Shown piece by piece: positions 1 through 5,320 of a stretch of DNA of 6,125 nt. The DNA comes from Pseudorhodobacter antarcticus. GTDB lineage: Bacteria; Pseudomonadota; Alphaproteobacteria; Rhodobacterales; Rhodobacteraceae. Under the pieces are notes generated by a model, which saw nothing but the letters and a program-made list of their open reading frames with translations, ran no database searches and was not told where the DNA came from. Position numbers and translations under genes: made by a program. The DNA lies in the NCBI GenBank assembly GCA_945861995.1, contig CAMAWZ010000152.1, positions 1-6,125 on the forward strand, read 5' to 3'. Position 1 is the first letter of the stretch. Each line of letters opens with the position of its first letter.

Positions 1-11
1 ACTGGGGCAGT

Positions 12-313
12 TCACGTCTTTTTGCCAGCCGCAACGTGATCCTTCATCATATGCGAGGGACGGAATGACAGCACGCGGCGGGGCTGATCGGAACCTCGTC
101 GCCCGTTTTCGGGTTACGGCCCACGCGCGCCGTTTTTGAGCGCACCGAAAACGTGCCAAAGGACGAAATTTTCACCGTATCGCCAGCTGCCAATGCATCA
201 GAGATATGTTTCAAAACGGCTTCAACCAAATCAGACGATTCGTTACGGCTTAGACCCACTTCGCGGAACACCGCTTCGCTAAGGTCCATGCGCGTCAATG
301 TTTTTTCGCTCAT
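12..313 (-). CDS. ihfA: Integration host factor subunit alpha, reading frame broken near the C-terminus
   Basis: This is the alpha subunit of the IHF heterodimer, a nucleoid protein that bends DNA sharply in the minor groove and assists recombination, replication and transcription. Residues 1-78 are intact and family-typical, with a dimerisation/helical part, then ISSFGTFSVR (49-58) and the DNA-arm motif GRNPKTG (65-71) carrying the intercalating proline. After VPISP the frame shifts. As written, the protein ends at 47 with the odd tail AACCHSVPRI (88 aa). The -1 frame downstream encodes the expected RRVLSFRPSHMMKD... ending in KKT and a TGA at 12-14. Joined, this gives 100 residues, a normal IhfA length. 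One base therefore appears to be missing from the G run at plus-strand 80-83 (C run in the gene). The start is well supported: a G-rich Shine-Dalgarno (GGGGGG) lies six bases before the ATG. Family identity is certain. Whether the break is biological or a read/assembly error cannot be decided here. Confidence 0.9.
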
Positions 314-317
314 GTTA

Positions 318-323
318 TCCCCC
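318..323 (-). promoter_or_regulatory. G-rich ribosome binding site of ihfA
   Basis: On the minus strand GGGGGG is followed by ATAAC and the ATG at 311-313. It lies at normal Shine-Dalgarno distance and fixes the ihfA start. The purine is all G rather than the usual AGGAG. Confidence 0.6.
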
Positions 324-336
324 CGGATTTTGGACG

Positions 337-365
337 AGTTTGAACAGTGAATTACGCTAAGTCAA
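337..365 (-). promoter_or_regulatory. Candidate ihfA promoter
   Basis: On the minus strand TTGACT (360-365) matches the -35 consensus at five of six positions. Seventeen bases later is CAAACT (337-342), a weak -10 (three of six). The predicted transcript would start near 330 and include the G-rich ribosome binding site. Strong -35 with poor -10 elements are common in Rhodobacterales. The remainder of the 107-base fabH-ihfA gap is AT-rich and shows no convincing terminator, so read-through from fabH is also possible. Confidence 0.5.
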
Positions 366-420
366 CAGATCTGCAGCATATACTCACGCAATGGTATAAT
401 TTTACAATTCTGGGCCGTCA

Positions 421-1392
421 TCACCAACGCAGCACAACCGCGCCCCAAGCCAGACCGCCGCCAATGGCTTCGGTCACAATCAGATCGCCGCGTTTGATCT
501 GCCCGCGCGCCACCCCAACCGACAAGGCCAAGGGGATTGACGCCGCAGAGGTATTTCCGTGGTCTTGCACTGTGACCACCACACGGTCCATCGGCACTTG
601 CATCCGTTTGGCCGTGCCTTCGATAATGCGGATATTGGCCTGATGCGGCACGATCCAATCGACATCTTCGCCGCTTAGGCCCGCTTTTTCCAATGCGGTA
701 TGAGCAGTTTCGGCTAACTTCTCAACGGCATGGCGGAACACTTCGCGCCCTTGCATCCGCAGGCGGCCCGTTTGGCCAGTAGAGACGCCGCCATCGACGA
801 AAAGCAGGTCTTTGAATCGGCCATCTGAATGCAAATCCGTGGCCAAAATACCGCGGTCACTGCTGGTGCCGGCGGCGTCCTCAGCGGCCAAAATCAGCGC
901 GCCTGCGCCATCACCGAACAGAACGCAGGATGCGCGATCTTCCCAATCCATCAGTTTAGAAAACGTCTCCGCGCCGATCACCATCACACGGCGCGCTTGG
1001 CCAGACAGGATCATGCCTTGCGCGGTGGATAGGGCAAAGACAAAGCCCGCACAAACCGCCTGCACATCAAAGGCAAACCCGCGTGTCATGCCAATTTTGG
1101 CCTGAATCATAGATGCGGCCGACGGAAAGGTGAGATCAGCGGTCGATGTGGCAAGGATAATGGCATCCAAATCATCGGCAAGTAGCCCCGCATGGGCCAG
1201 TGCCGCGCGCGCGGCCTGTGCGCCCAGATCGGATGTGGTTTCCCCGTCGGCGGCATAGTGCCGCCGTTCAATCCCCGAACGCGATTTGATCCATTCGTCC
1301 GACGTGTCAATTGTGGCCGCAAATTCGGCATTTTCCACAACTCGGGCAGGCAAATAATGGCCCACGCCCTGAACAACGGCTCTGATCGTCAT
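421..1392 (-). CDS. fabH: 3-oxoacyl-[acyl-carrier-protein] synthase III (FabH, KAS III)
   Basis: This cytosolic thiolase-fold enzyme condenses a short acyl-CoA (typically acetyl-CoA) with malonyl-ACP, starting type II fatty-acid synthesis. The 323-residue length is standard. The full catalytic triad is visible: Cys114 in QAVCAGF (111-117), His250 in VPHQAN (248-253) and Asn280 in DHGNTSAAS (277-285). The N-terminal GVGHYLPARVV, the SDEWIKSRSGIERRH segment (31-45) and the C-terminal GGGLAWGAVVLRW are also family signatures. Its ATG overlaps the plsX stop codon by four bases (ATGA, 1389-1392), so translation is probably coupled to plsX. The gene order plsX-fabH-ihfA is conserved in alphaproteobacteria. 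Nothing in the protein looks damaged or unusual. Acyl-chain preference (straight versus branched primer) cannot be read from the sequence by eye. Confidence 0.98.
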   Translation of the reverse strand: MTIRAVVQGVGHYLPARVVENAEFAATIDTSDEWIKSRSGIERRHYAADGETTSDLGAQAARAALAHAGLLADDLDAIILATSTADLTFPSAASMIQAKIGMTRGFAFDVQAVCAGFVFALSTAQGMILSGQARRVMVIGAETFSKLMDWEDRASCVLFGDGAGALILAAEDAAGTSSDRGILATDLHSDGRFKDLLFVDGGVSTGQTGRLRMQGREVFRHAVEKLAETAHTALEKAGLSGEDVDWIVPHQANIRIIEGTAKRMQVPMDRVVVTVQDHGNTSAASIPLALSVGVARGQIKRGDLIVTEAIGGGLAWGAVVLRW

Positions 1393-2489
1393 ACGCTGGC
1401 CCCAGCCTCCCCGCCGCTTGCGGGTGCAGTTTGCCCTGTAGATACCCGACTTGCAAGGCGCGCCAAGAAGGCCCCGCGCGAAAGTCGGTGCGCCAGCGCG
1501 ATGGCCGACGCAAATGCAACAGCGTCCGATCCGCCATGCGATTTCACAACAGTGCCGTTTAGCCCCAAAAACACGCCGCCATTGGCGCGGCGCGGGTCAA
1601 TGCGGCGGCGCAAATGGCGCAGAACGCCCATCGACAGCAGGGCCGCAAGTTTTGAGGTCAAATTACGCGTAAAGCTTTCGCGCATAAAATCGCCAATCAG
1701 TTTTGCCGTGCCTTCGCCCGTTTTCAGCGCGATATTGCCTGTAAACCCGTCGGTCACGATCACATCGACGCGGTTTGAGGGAATATCGCTGCCTTCGACA
1801 AAACCAATGAAATCAAACTGGCCAGCGGCATCTTGGGCCAGCAAATCATGCGCCTCGTGCAGCTCGGCGCGGCCTTTGTGTTCTTCTGTGCCAACGTTCA
1901 AAAGGCCCACGCGGGGCAGGGCAAGGCCAAGGCCGACGGCGCCATAGGCAGCCCCCATGACCGCGTATTGGCGCAGATCTTGCGCATCGGCCTTAATATC
2001 AGCCCCGACATCCAGCATGATGTTAAATCCAGAGGCATTGCGCGAAGGCCAAAAGCACGCAATGGCAGGGCGGTTCACGCCCGCAAGTTTGCGCAGGCGC
2101 AGCATAGAGACCGCCATCAGCGCGCCCGTATTGCCGCAAGAGACGGCCACCGCAGCCTCGCCATCGCGCACGGATGTCACAGCGCCCCACATAGACGTGT
2201 CGCTGCCCGACCGCATAATGGCGGCGGGTTTGTCGGCCATTGTCACAGCGCGGGGGGCGTGGCGCAGGGTGACGCGGCCGCTCAGTTCGGGCGACTTGGC
2301 CAATATCGGGTTAAGCTGGGCCTGATCGCCGTGCAGAATAAAATCGACATCGGGCAGCCCGCGTGCAGAAATGACAAGACCTGCGACAACCGCCGCAGGC
2401 CCATGATCACCGCCCATCGCATCTACAGAAATCACAACACGCGCAGATCCCGCATCAGGTGACATCGCGATCTTGTGTTGGGGTGCCAT
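1389..2489 (-). CDS. plsX: Phosphate acyltransferase PlsX
   Basis: PlsX makes acyl-phosphate from acyl-ACP and inorganic phosphate. PlsY then uses acyl-phosphate to acylate glycerol-3-phosphate, the first step of phospholipid synthesis. It is a soluble enzyme that associates peripherally with the membrane. At 366 residues it is full length. Signatures run in order: SVDAMGGDHGP (21-31), SCGNTGALM (117-125), LDVGAD (159-164), LLNVGTEEHKG (196-206), VTDGFTGNIALKTGEG (245-260) and GGVFLGLNGTVVKSHGG (304-320). The last 20 residues are a low-complexity Ala/Gly/Ser tail. The start is uncertain: neither the ATG at 2487-2489 nor the in-frame ATG at 2463-2465 (residue 9) has a clear ribosome binding site. 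rpmF ends 24 bases upstream, and fabH overlaps its stop codon by four bases, so this is the middle of an operon. Confidence 0.95.
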   Translation of the reverse strand: MAPQHKIAMSPDAGSARVVISVDAMGGDHGPAAVVAGLVISARGLPDVDFILHGDQAQLNPILAKSPELSGRVTLRHAPRAVTMADKPAAIMRSGSDTSMWGAVTSVRDGEAAVAVSCGNTGALMAVSMLRLRKLAGVNRPAIACFWPSRNASGFNIMLDVGADIKADAQDLRQYAVMGAAYGAVGLGLALPRVGLLNVGTEEHKGRAELHEAHDLLAQDAAGQFDFIGFVEGSDIPSNRVDVIVTDGFTGNIALKTGEGTAKLIGDFMRESFTRNLTSKLAALLSMGVLRHLRRRIDPRRANGGVFLGLNGTVVKSHGGSDAVAFASAIALAHRLSRGAFLARLASRVSTGQTAPASGGEAGASV

Positions 2490-2513
2490 ATGGCGAAAAC
2501 GAAAGGGCGCGGC

Positions 2514-2717
2514 TTACGCCGCATCCTCGTCCAGATCCACGGCCTTGGTGGCCACGACTTCGCGCGCGTCGTAATGCCCGCAGGACGGGCATACATGGTG
2601 CGGGCGCTTCAATTCGCCGCAGTTATTGCATTCTTGGGGGTTGCCTGCGACCAATGCATCATGCGCGCGGCGCATGTTCCGTTTGGACGAGGTTACTCGG
2701 TTCTGAGGGACAGCCAT
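2514..2717 (-). CDS. rpmF: 50S ribosomal protein L32
   Basis: This is a small structural protein of the large ribosomal subunit. The 67-residue product opens with MAVPQNRVTSSKRNMRRAHD, the usual basic L32 start. It has a four-cysteine zinc ribbon: Cys30 and Cys33 (CNNC), then Cys43 and Cys46 (CPSC). This is therefore the zinc-binding (C+) form rather than the zinc-independent paralogue that some bacteria also carry. The C-terminus DLDEDAA is acidic. The ATG at 2715-2717 is preceded by AAAAGG, a modest ribosome binding site. DUF177/YceD lies upstream on the same strand, the classical pairing, and plsX follows 24 bases downstream. Identification is secure. Confidence 0.98.
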   Translation of the reverse strand: MAVPQNRVTSSKRNMRRAHDALVAGNPQECNNCGELKRPHHVCPSCGHYDAREVVATKAVDLDEDAA

Positions 2718-2862
2718 GTCTGGGCCTTTTCAGTTGGGGGACAGGCCCCTGATTTAAAACGATAATTCTAAGTGTGCCAGTGCTGAAATTCGTGCAAATA
2801 TACCCAAAAAACAGCCCTGAATGAGGCGCGGAACATAGCCAAATTTTAGCGCGGCGCAAGCC
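2718..2862 (-). other. DUF177-rpmF intergenic region with candidate rpmF promoter
   Basis: This 145-base AT-rich gap has no plausible coding frame. On the minus strand CTGGCA (2775-2780), a 17-base spacer and TTAAAT (2752-2757) make a candidate promoter, matching consensus at four of six positions in each box. It would give rpmF, plsX and fabH a leader of about 28 bases. Further upstream a run of six T (2806-2811, minus sense) follows a weak three-to-four-pair GCCT/AGG stem (2816-2827). This could act as a leaky terminator or attenuator after DUF177, but the stem is too short to call with confidence. A small GGGG/CCCC inverted repeat lies near 2736-2749. Confidence 0.4.
2752..2780 (-). promoter_or_regulatory. 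Candidate promoter for rpmF-plsX-fabH
   Basis: On the minus strand CTGGCA at 2775-2780 and TTAAAT at 2752-2757 are separated by 17 bases. The match is moderate only, and the support is mainly position: it sits in the one sizeable gap of the operon, directly upstream of rpmF. Confidence 0.35.
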
Positions 2863-3492
2863 CTATTTTGGCGATTTCTCTTTGTTTTGCGTATCTTCAT
2901 CGGCGGCCCCATCGGCTGGCTTGTCTTTGGGGTCGGCTTTCATGGCCTGCGCAAGGCTGGCAAGGCCCGCAAAGGGGCGCAAAGCGTCATCGGTTAAGGG
3001 GGCACTGCCTGCGGGGGCGGCAATGGTGGGGGCAAGGCTGGCCCCCGCCGCGCGCGGATAAAGCGGCAAGGATAGCGCCAATTCTTCGATAGCAATGGCC
3101 GCTACATCAAATTCTTCGGGCAGCGGTTCTTGGTCTTCGGGGCCAAGTTCGGCCTCGAGCGCGGTCGGTTCGGCAAATTCGCGCAGGTAATCGCGCGCAA
3201 TCGTGCTCGAGATTTTTGCAGGCACTGGCGCTAGGGTGATGGTGCACGCTTGGGTGATCGCCGCAGACAAATCCGCGCGCAAAACCACATCACCGCGCCC
3301 TTGCGGGGTGAATGCGCCCTTTAGAACAAAGCTGTGCAGCCCAAGCAGGCCCAAATGCGCCGCAATCGCGGCCCGCGCGGCGGCATCGGGCGTAAAGGCG
3401 AAATGCAATGGTTTTCGCCCCACAACTGCAGCAGAGCGGTAGGTTTGGCTGGGCAAAATGGCGGCGTCTGGATCAGACTTGGGCGCGGACAT
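2863..3492 (-). CDS. DUF177 / YceD family protein (large ribosomal subunit assembly-associated)
   Basis: This is a YceD-type DUF177 protein, almost always encoded next to rpmF. The E. coli homologue has been linked to 23S rRNA accumulation and ribosome assembly, but the biochemical role is unsettled. Counting from the upstream ATG at 3502-3504 (213 aa), visible motifs are the conserved cysteine segment QACTITLAPVP (85-95, Cys87), the acidic stretch EFDVAAIAIEELALSLPLYPRA (131-152) with the family EELAL...YPR core, and RPFAGLASL (176-184) near the end. The last 25 residues are a charged, low-complexity Asp/Lys/Glu tail. I prefer the internal ATG at 3490-3492 (209 aa, MSAPKSD) because GAAAG lies just before it, whereas the ATG at 3502-3504 has no ribosome binding site. 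Both begin before any conserved residue. It diverges from bamE and heads the rpmF-plsX-fabH cluster. Confidence 0.9.
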   Translation of the reverse strand: MSAPKSDPDAAILPSQTYRSAAVVGRKPLHFAFTPDAAARAAIAAHLGLLGLHSFVLKGAFTPQGRGDVVLRADLSAAITQACTITLAPVPAKISSTIARDYLREFAEPTALEAELGPEDQEPLPEEFDVAAIAIEELALSLPLYPRAAGASLAPTIAAPAGSAPLTDDALRPFAGLASLAQAMKADPKDKPADGAADEDTQNKEKSPK

Positions 3493-3554
3493 GGGCACTT
3501 TCATTAAATCGGCAGAATTTCATCGCCTTGCTTCATCGCCCCGCATGGCAGGGC

Positions 3555-3583
3555 TTGCGGGCAGGCGCATGTATGGCGATAAA
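3555..3583 (+). promoter_or_regulatory. Candidate bamE promoter
   Basis: TTGCGG (3555-3560), a 17-base spacer and GATAAA (3578-3583) lie in the 122-base divergent gap between DUF177 and bamE. The -35 is poor (three of six) and the -10 moderate (four of six). The spacing and position are right for a transcript beginning near 3590, ahead of the bamE start at 3630. It would be incompatible with the longer alternative start at 3573. Confidence 0.35.
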
Positions 3584-3629
3584 GGCTTTGAAAGATTTGG
3601 GCAAGTCGCTTGCGCATTTGGGGGGAATG

Positions 3630-4073
3630 ATGGGCAAATTCGGGCTGCGGATGGTGTTAGTGGTACTGGCTTTAGCTGCCTGCGCGCCGCTGTATCAGCG
3701 CCATGGCTATGTGCCAGAGGTGGCTGATCTTGACCGTATTGAAGTGGGCATAGACACCCGCGAGACGGTGGCCGCCATTGTAGGGCGCCCGTCCACGTCG
3801 GGGCTTTTGAATGATGTGGGCTGGTTCTATGTGCAAAGCAAATGGAAACAGGTTGGCGCGCTGGCCCCTGTTGAAGTGGACCGTCAAGTGGTGGCGATCA
3901 GCTTCGATGAGGCGGGCACAGTTTCGAACGTGGAACGCTTTGGGCTGGAACAGGGCAATGTCGTTGCCCTGTCGCGCCGTGTCACCGAGCCAAACGTCAA
4001 AAGCTTAGGGTTTTTGCGCCAATTGTTTGGCAACATAGGCCGCATCAGCACAGATCAATTGCTGTCTCAGTGA
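3630..4073 (+). CDS. bamE: Outer membrane protein assembly factor BamE (SmpA/OmlA family lipoprotein)
   Basis: BamE is a small lipoprotein of the BAM complex that folds beta-barrel proteins into the outer membrane. The 147-residue precursor starts with a short basic n-region (MGKFGLR), a hydrophobic stretch and a lipobox LAAC. Cys18 would be lipidated, leaving Ala at +2, which favours outer-membrane sorting. The mature part shows the SmpA/OmlA fold: HGYVPEVADLDRIEVGIDTR (25-44), then the VAAIVGRPS helix-turn (47-55), WFYVQSKWK (65-73), AISFDEAGTVSNVERFG (89-105) and a C-terminal LGFLRQLFGNIGR segment. Start choice is uncertain. ATG codons at 3627 and 3630 sit just behind GGGGGG (3620-3625), and an in-frame ATG at 3573 would add 19 non-hydrophobic residues before the signal peptide. 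I chose 3630 for spacing and signal-peptide shape. It diverges from DUF177, as in many alphaproteobacteria, and converges with msrB. Confidence 0.9.
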   Translation: MGKFGLRMVLVVLALAACAPLYQRHGYVPEVADLDRIEVGIDTRETVAAIVGRPSTSGLLNDVGWFYVQSKWKQVGALAPVEVDRQVVAISFDEAGTVSNVERFGLEQGNVVALSRRVTEPNVKSLGFLRQLFGNIGRISTDQLLSQ

Positions 4074-4083
4074 TGATCGTTAC

Positions 4084-4118
4084 GGGGTTGGCTATGGTTT
4101 AAACGCCAGAGCGACCCC
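4084..4118. repeat. Interrupted inverted repeat at the bamE/msrB convergence
   Basis: GGGGT-TGGC (4084-4092) can pair with GCCA (4105-4108) and ACCCC (4114-4118), with a 12-base loop and a 5-base bulge. It spans the 18-base gap between the convergent stop codons and the last codons of msrB. It might contribute to termination in either direction, but there is no adjacent T run, so it is not a standard intrinsic terminator. Confidence 0.3.
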
Positions 4119-4499
4119 ATTGATGCAATAGCGCAGGCCCGTGGGGGCAGGGCCGTCGGGAAACACATGGCCAAGATGGGCGGCGCAGGCGGTGCAATGC
4201 ACCTCGGTGCGGCGCATGAACCATGTGTTATCTTGGCTTTCGCCCACGTGTTGGCTGCCATAGGGGGCATAAAAGCTGGGCCAACCTGTGCCCGAATCAA
4301 ACTTGGTCTCGGCTGAAAACAGGGGTGCATCGCAGCAAATGCAGTGAAACATACCTTGCGCTTTTGGAAAATTGTCATTGCTAAAGGCGCGTTCTGTGCC
4401 GTGCTGGCGCGTGACCTTATAGGACAAATCCGAAAGTTGGGCACGCCATTCTTCATCCGTTTTGACGAATGTGGGCGTGATTTGTGGTGCGGGTGCCAT
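4092..4499 (-). CDS. msrB: Peptide-methionine (R)-S-oxide reductase MsrB
   Basis: MsrB repairs oxidised protein by reducing the R epimer of methionine sulfoxide, usually with thioredoxin. At 135 residues it is a complete stand-alone cytosolic MsrB without a signal peptide. Zinc-binding cysteines are Cys53/Cys56 (CICC) and Cys102/Cys105 (CTAC). The signature GTGWPSF (70-76) and HLGHVFPDGP (108-117) are present. The catalytic cysteine is Cys125 in RYCINGVAL. The position where many MsrBs have the resolving cysteine (SGCGWPSF) is Thr71 here, so recycling must use another thiol or direct reduction. Cys55, next to the zinc pair, is an extra cysteine. The start is supported by AGAGG five bases before the ATG at 4497-4499. 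It diverges from the acyltransferase gene across 83 bases and shares no operon with it. Confidence 0.97.
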   Translation of the reverse strand: MAPAPQITPTFVKTDEEWRAQLSDLSYKVTRQHGTERAFSNDNFPKAQGMFHCICCDAPLFSAETKFDSGTGWPSFYAPYGSQHVGESQDNTWFMRRTEVHCTACAAHLGHVFPDGPAPTGLRYCINGVALAFKP

Positions 4500-4519
4500 A
4501 GCTGCCTCTTGCGTTAGGG

Positions 4520-4564
4520 GGCGGAATACGCCGAATGTAGGGCATCGGCGGCATTTGTCGATGC
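4520..4564. repeat. Overlapping inverted repeats in the msrB/acyltransferase divergent region
   Basis: Three short stems overlap. GGCG/CGCC pairs 4520-4523 with 4529-4532. CGCCGA (4529-4534) is a perfect inverted repeat of TCGGCG (4545-4550). GCATCG (4542-4547) is a perfect inverted repeat of CGATGC (4559-4564), extendable to eight pairs including one G-U with a 7-base loop. The last two share bases 4545-4547, so they cannot form together in RNA. They also lie across the candidate msrB promoter. They could be operator half-sites or alternative leader structures for the downstream acyltransferase gene. Confidence 0.4.
4534..4561 (-). promoter_or_regulatory. Candidate msrB promoter
   Basis: On the minus strand TCGACA (4556-4561, five of six to the -35 consensus), a 16-base spacer and TACATT (4534-4539, four of six to the -10) would give a leader of about 28 bases before the msrB ATG. 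No comparably good promoter was seen on the plus strand for the divergent acyltransferase gene. Confidence 0.45.
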
Positions 4565-4582
4565 AAGAAGATGTGAGGCAGG

Positions 4583-5311
4583 GTGGCGGCAGAATATCAC
4601 GTGCGCAGGGCGCGAACGGCGCAAGATACCAGCCGTGTCATGGCGCTGAGGCTTGCGCGATTCGGCGCGGGCATCGATGAATTTGATGCGCGGGCGACGC
4701 AGATCATGGTGCTAGAGGGCGACGCGTTGCGCGCCACGTTTCGTCTGATAGGTTATGCAGATGGCGCTGATATGGGGGCAGGGTATTCTGGGCAATTCTA
4801 TGATTTGGCTGGATTTTCCGCACTGGATCGGCCCGCGCTGGAACTTGGTCGGTTTTGTTTGGATACGCGCCATGATACGGGCCCTGCGGCGGGGCGCGAG
4901 GCCGATATTCTGCGCCTGTGCTTTGCGGCCATGGCGGGAATGGTTGACAGCACCCGCGCGGCGCTGCTGTTTGGCTGCGCCTCGTTTGCGGGCAGCGAAG
5001 TTGGGCCCCATTTGCCCGCATTAGGGGCGCTTAAGCCCCATATCAGCCCGCAGTGGGCCGTGGGCCGCAAGGATTCGCATATCATTGATTTAAAAGACAT
5101 TGCTGCGCCAAGCGATCCGATGGCAGCATTGCGGGCGATGCCGCCCTTGCTGCGCAGTTATTTGGGAATTGGCGGCTGGGTCAGTGATCATGTTGTGCAA
5201 GATTTCGAACTTGGAACCATCCACGTCTTTACAGGGGTCGAGGTTTCGCGCATTCCGCCCCAGCGTGCGCAGGCGCTGCGCGCATTGGCGGGGCAGATCG
5301 ACCTGAGTTAG
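4583..5311 (+). CDS. OlsB/GlsB-type GNAT acyl-ACP N-acyltransferase
   Basis: This belongs to the COG3176/OlsB group of GNAT-fold enzymes. They transfer a 3-hydroxyacyl chain from ACP to the amino group of ornithine (OlsB), or of glutamine in the related GlsB of roseobacters, making lyso-aminolipids in the cytoplasm. The 242-residue product shows the family core: ATFRL (51-55), GYSGQFYDL (67-75), ELGRFCLD (87-94), DILRLCFAAM (108-117), LLFGCASFAG (128-137), PPLLRSYLGIGGWVSDHVV (187-205) and IHVFTGVEV (213-221). The start is GTG at 4583, with GAGG at 4575-4578. An in-frame ATG at 4571 is followed at once by TGA, so no longer protein is possible. The second gene of the pathway, olsA, does not follow. 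A DUF3445 gene starts nine bases after the stop, which suggests an operon. The family is confident, but whether the substrate is ornithine, glutamine or another amine is not decidable, so no symbol is given. Confidence 0.88.
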   Translation: MAAEYHVRRARTAQDTSRVMALRLARFGAGIDEFDARATQIMVLEGDALRATFRLIGYADGADMGAGYSGQFYDLAGFSALDRPALELGRFCLDTRHDTGPAAGREADILRLCFAAMAGMVDSTRAALLFGCASFAGSEVGPHLPALGALKPHISPQWAVGRKDSHIIDLKDIAAPSDPMAALRAMPPLLRSYLGIGGWVSDHVVQDFELGTIHVFTGVEVSRIPPQRAQALRALAGQIDLS

Positions 5312-5320
5312 GCAAAATAC

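Noticed and set aside
226..242. IHF-site-like AATCAGACGATTC inside ihfA, considered for autoregulation
   Set aside because: It fails the last position of the WATCAR-N4-TTR consensus and lies within the coding region. Such matches are expected by chance.
395..400. Perfect TATAAT on the plus strand in the ihfA-fabH gap
   Set aside because: No -35 box lies at proper distance, and nothing on the plus strand downstream is coding. AT-rich intergenic DNA explains it.
1192..2462. Long open frames on the plus strand opposite plsX and fabH (1192-1947 and 1833-2462)
   Set aside because: They are antisense to clearly identified genes, arise from codon bias in GC-rich DNA, and their translations show no family motif and are rich in Arg/Ala/Pro.
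2758..2780. Sigma-54-like TGGCAC upstream of rpmF (minus strand)
   Set aside because: The required TTGC element about five bases downstream is missing.
4074..4091. Intrinsic terminator between bamE and msrB
   Set aside because: The gap is only 18 bases and has no GC-rich stem followed by a T run. Only the interrupted inverted repeat noted separately is present.
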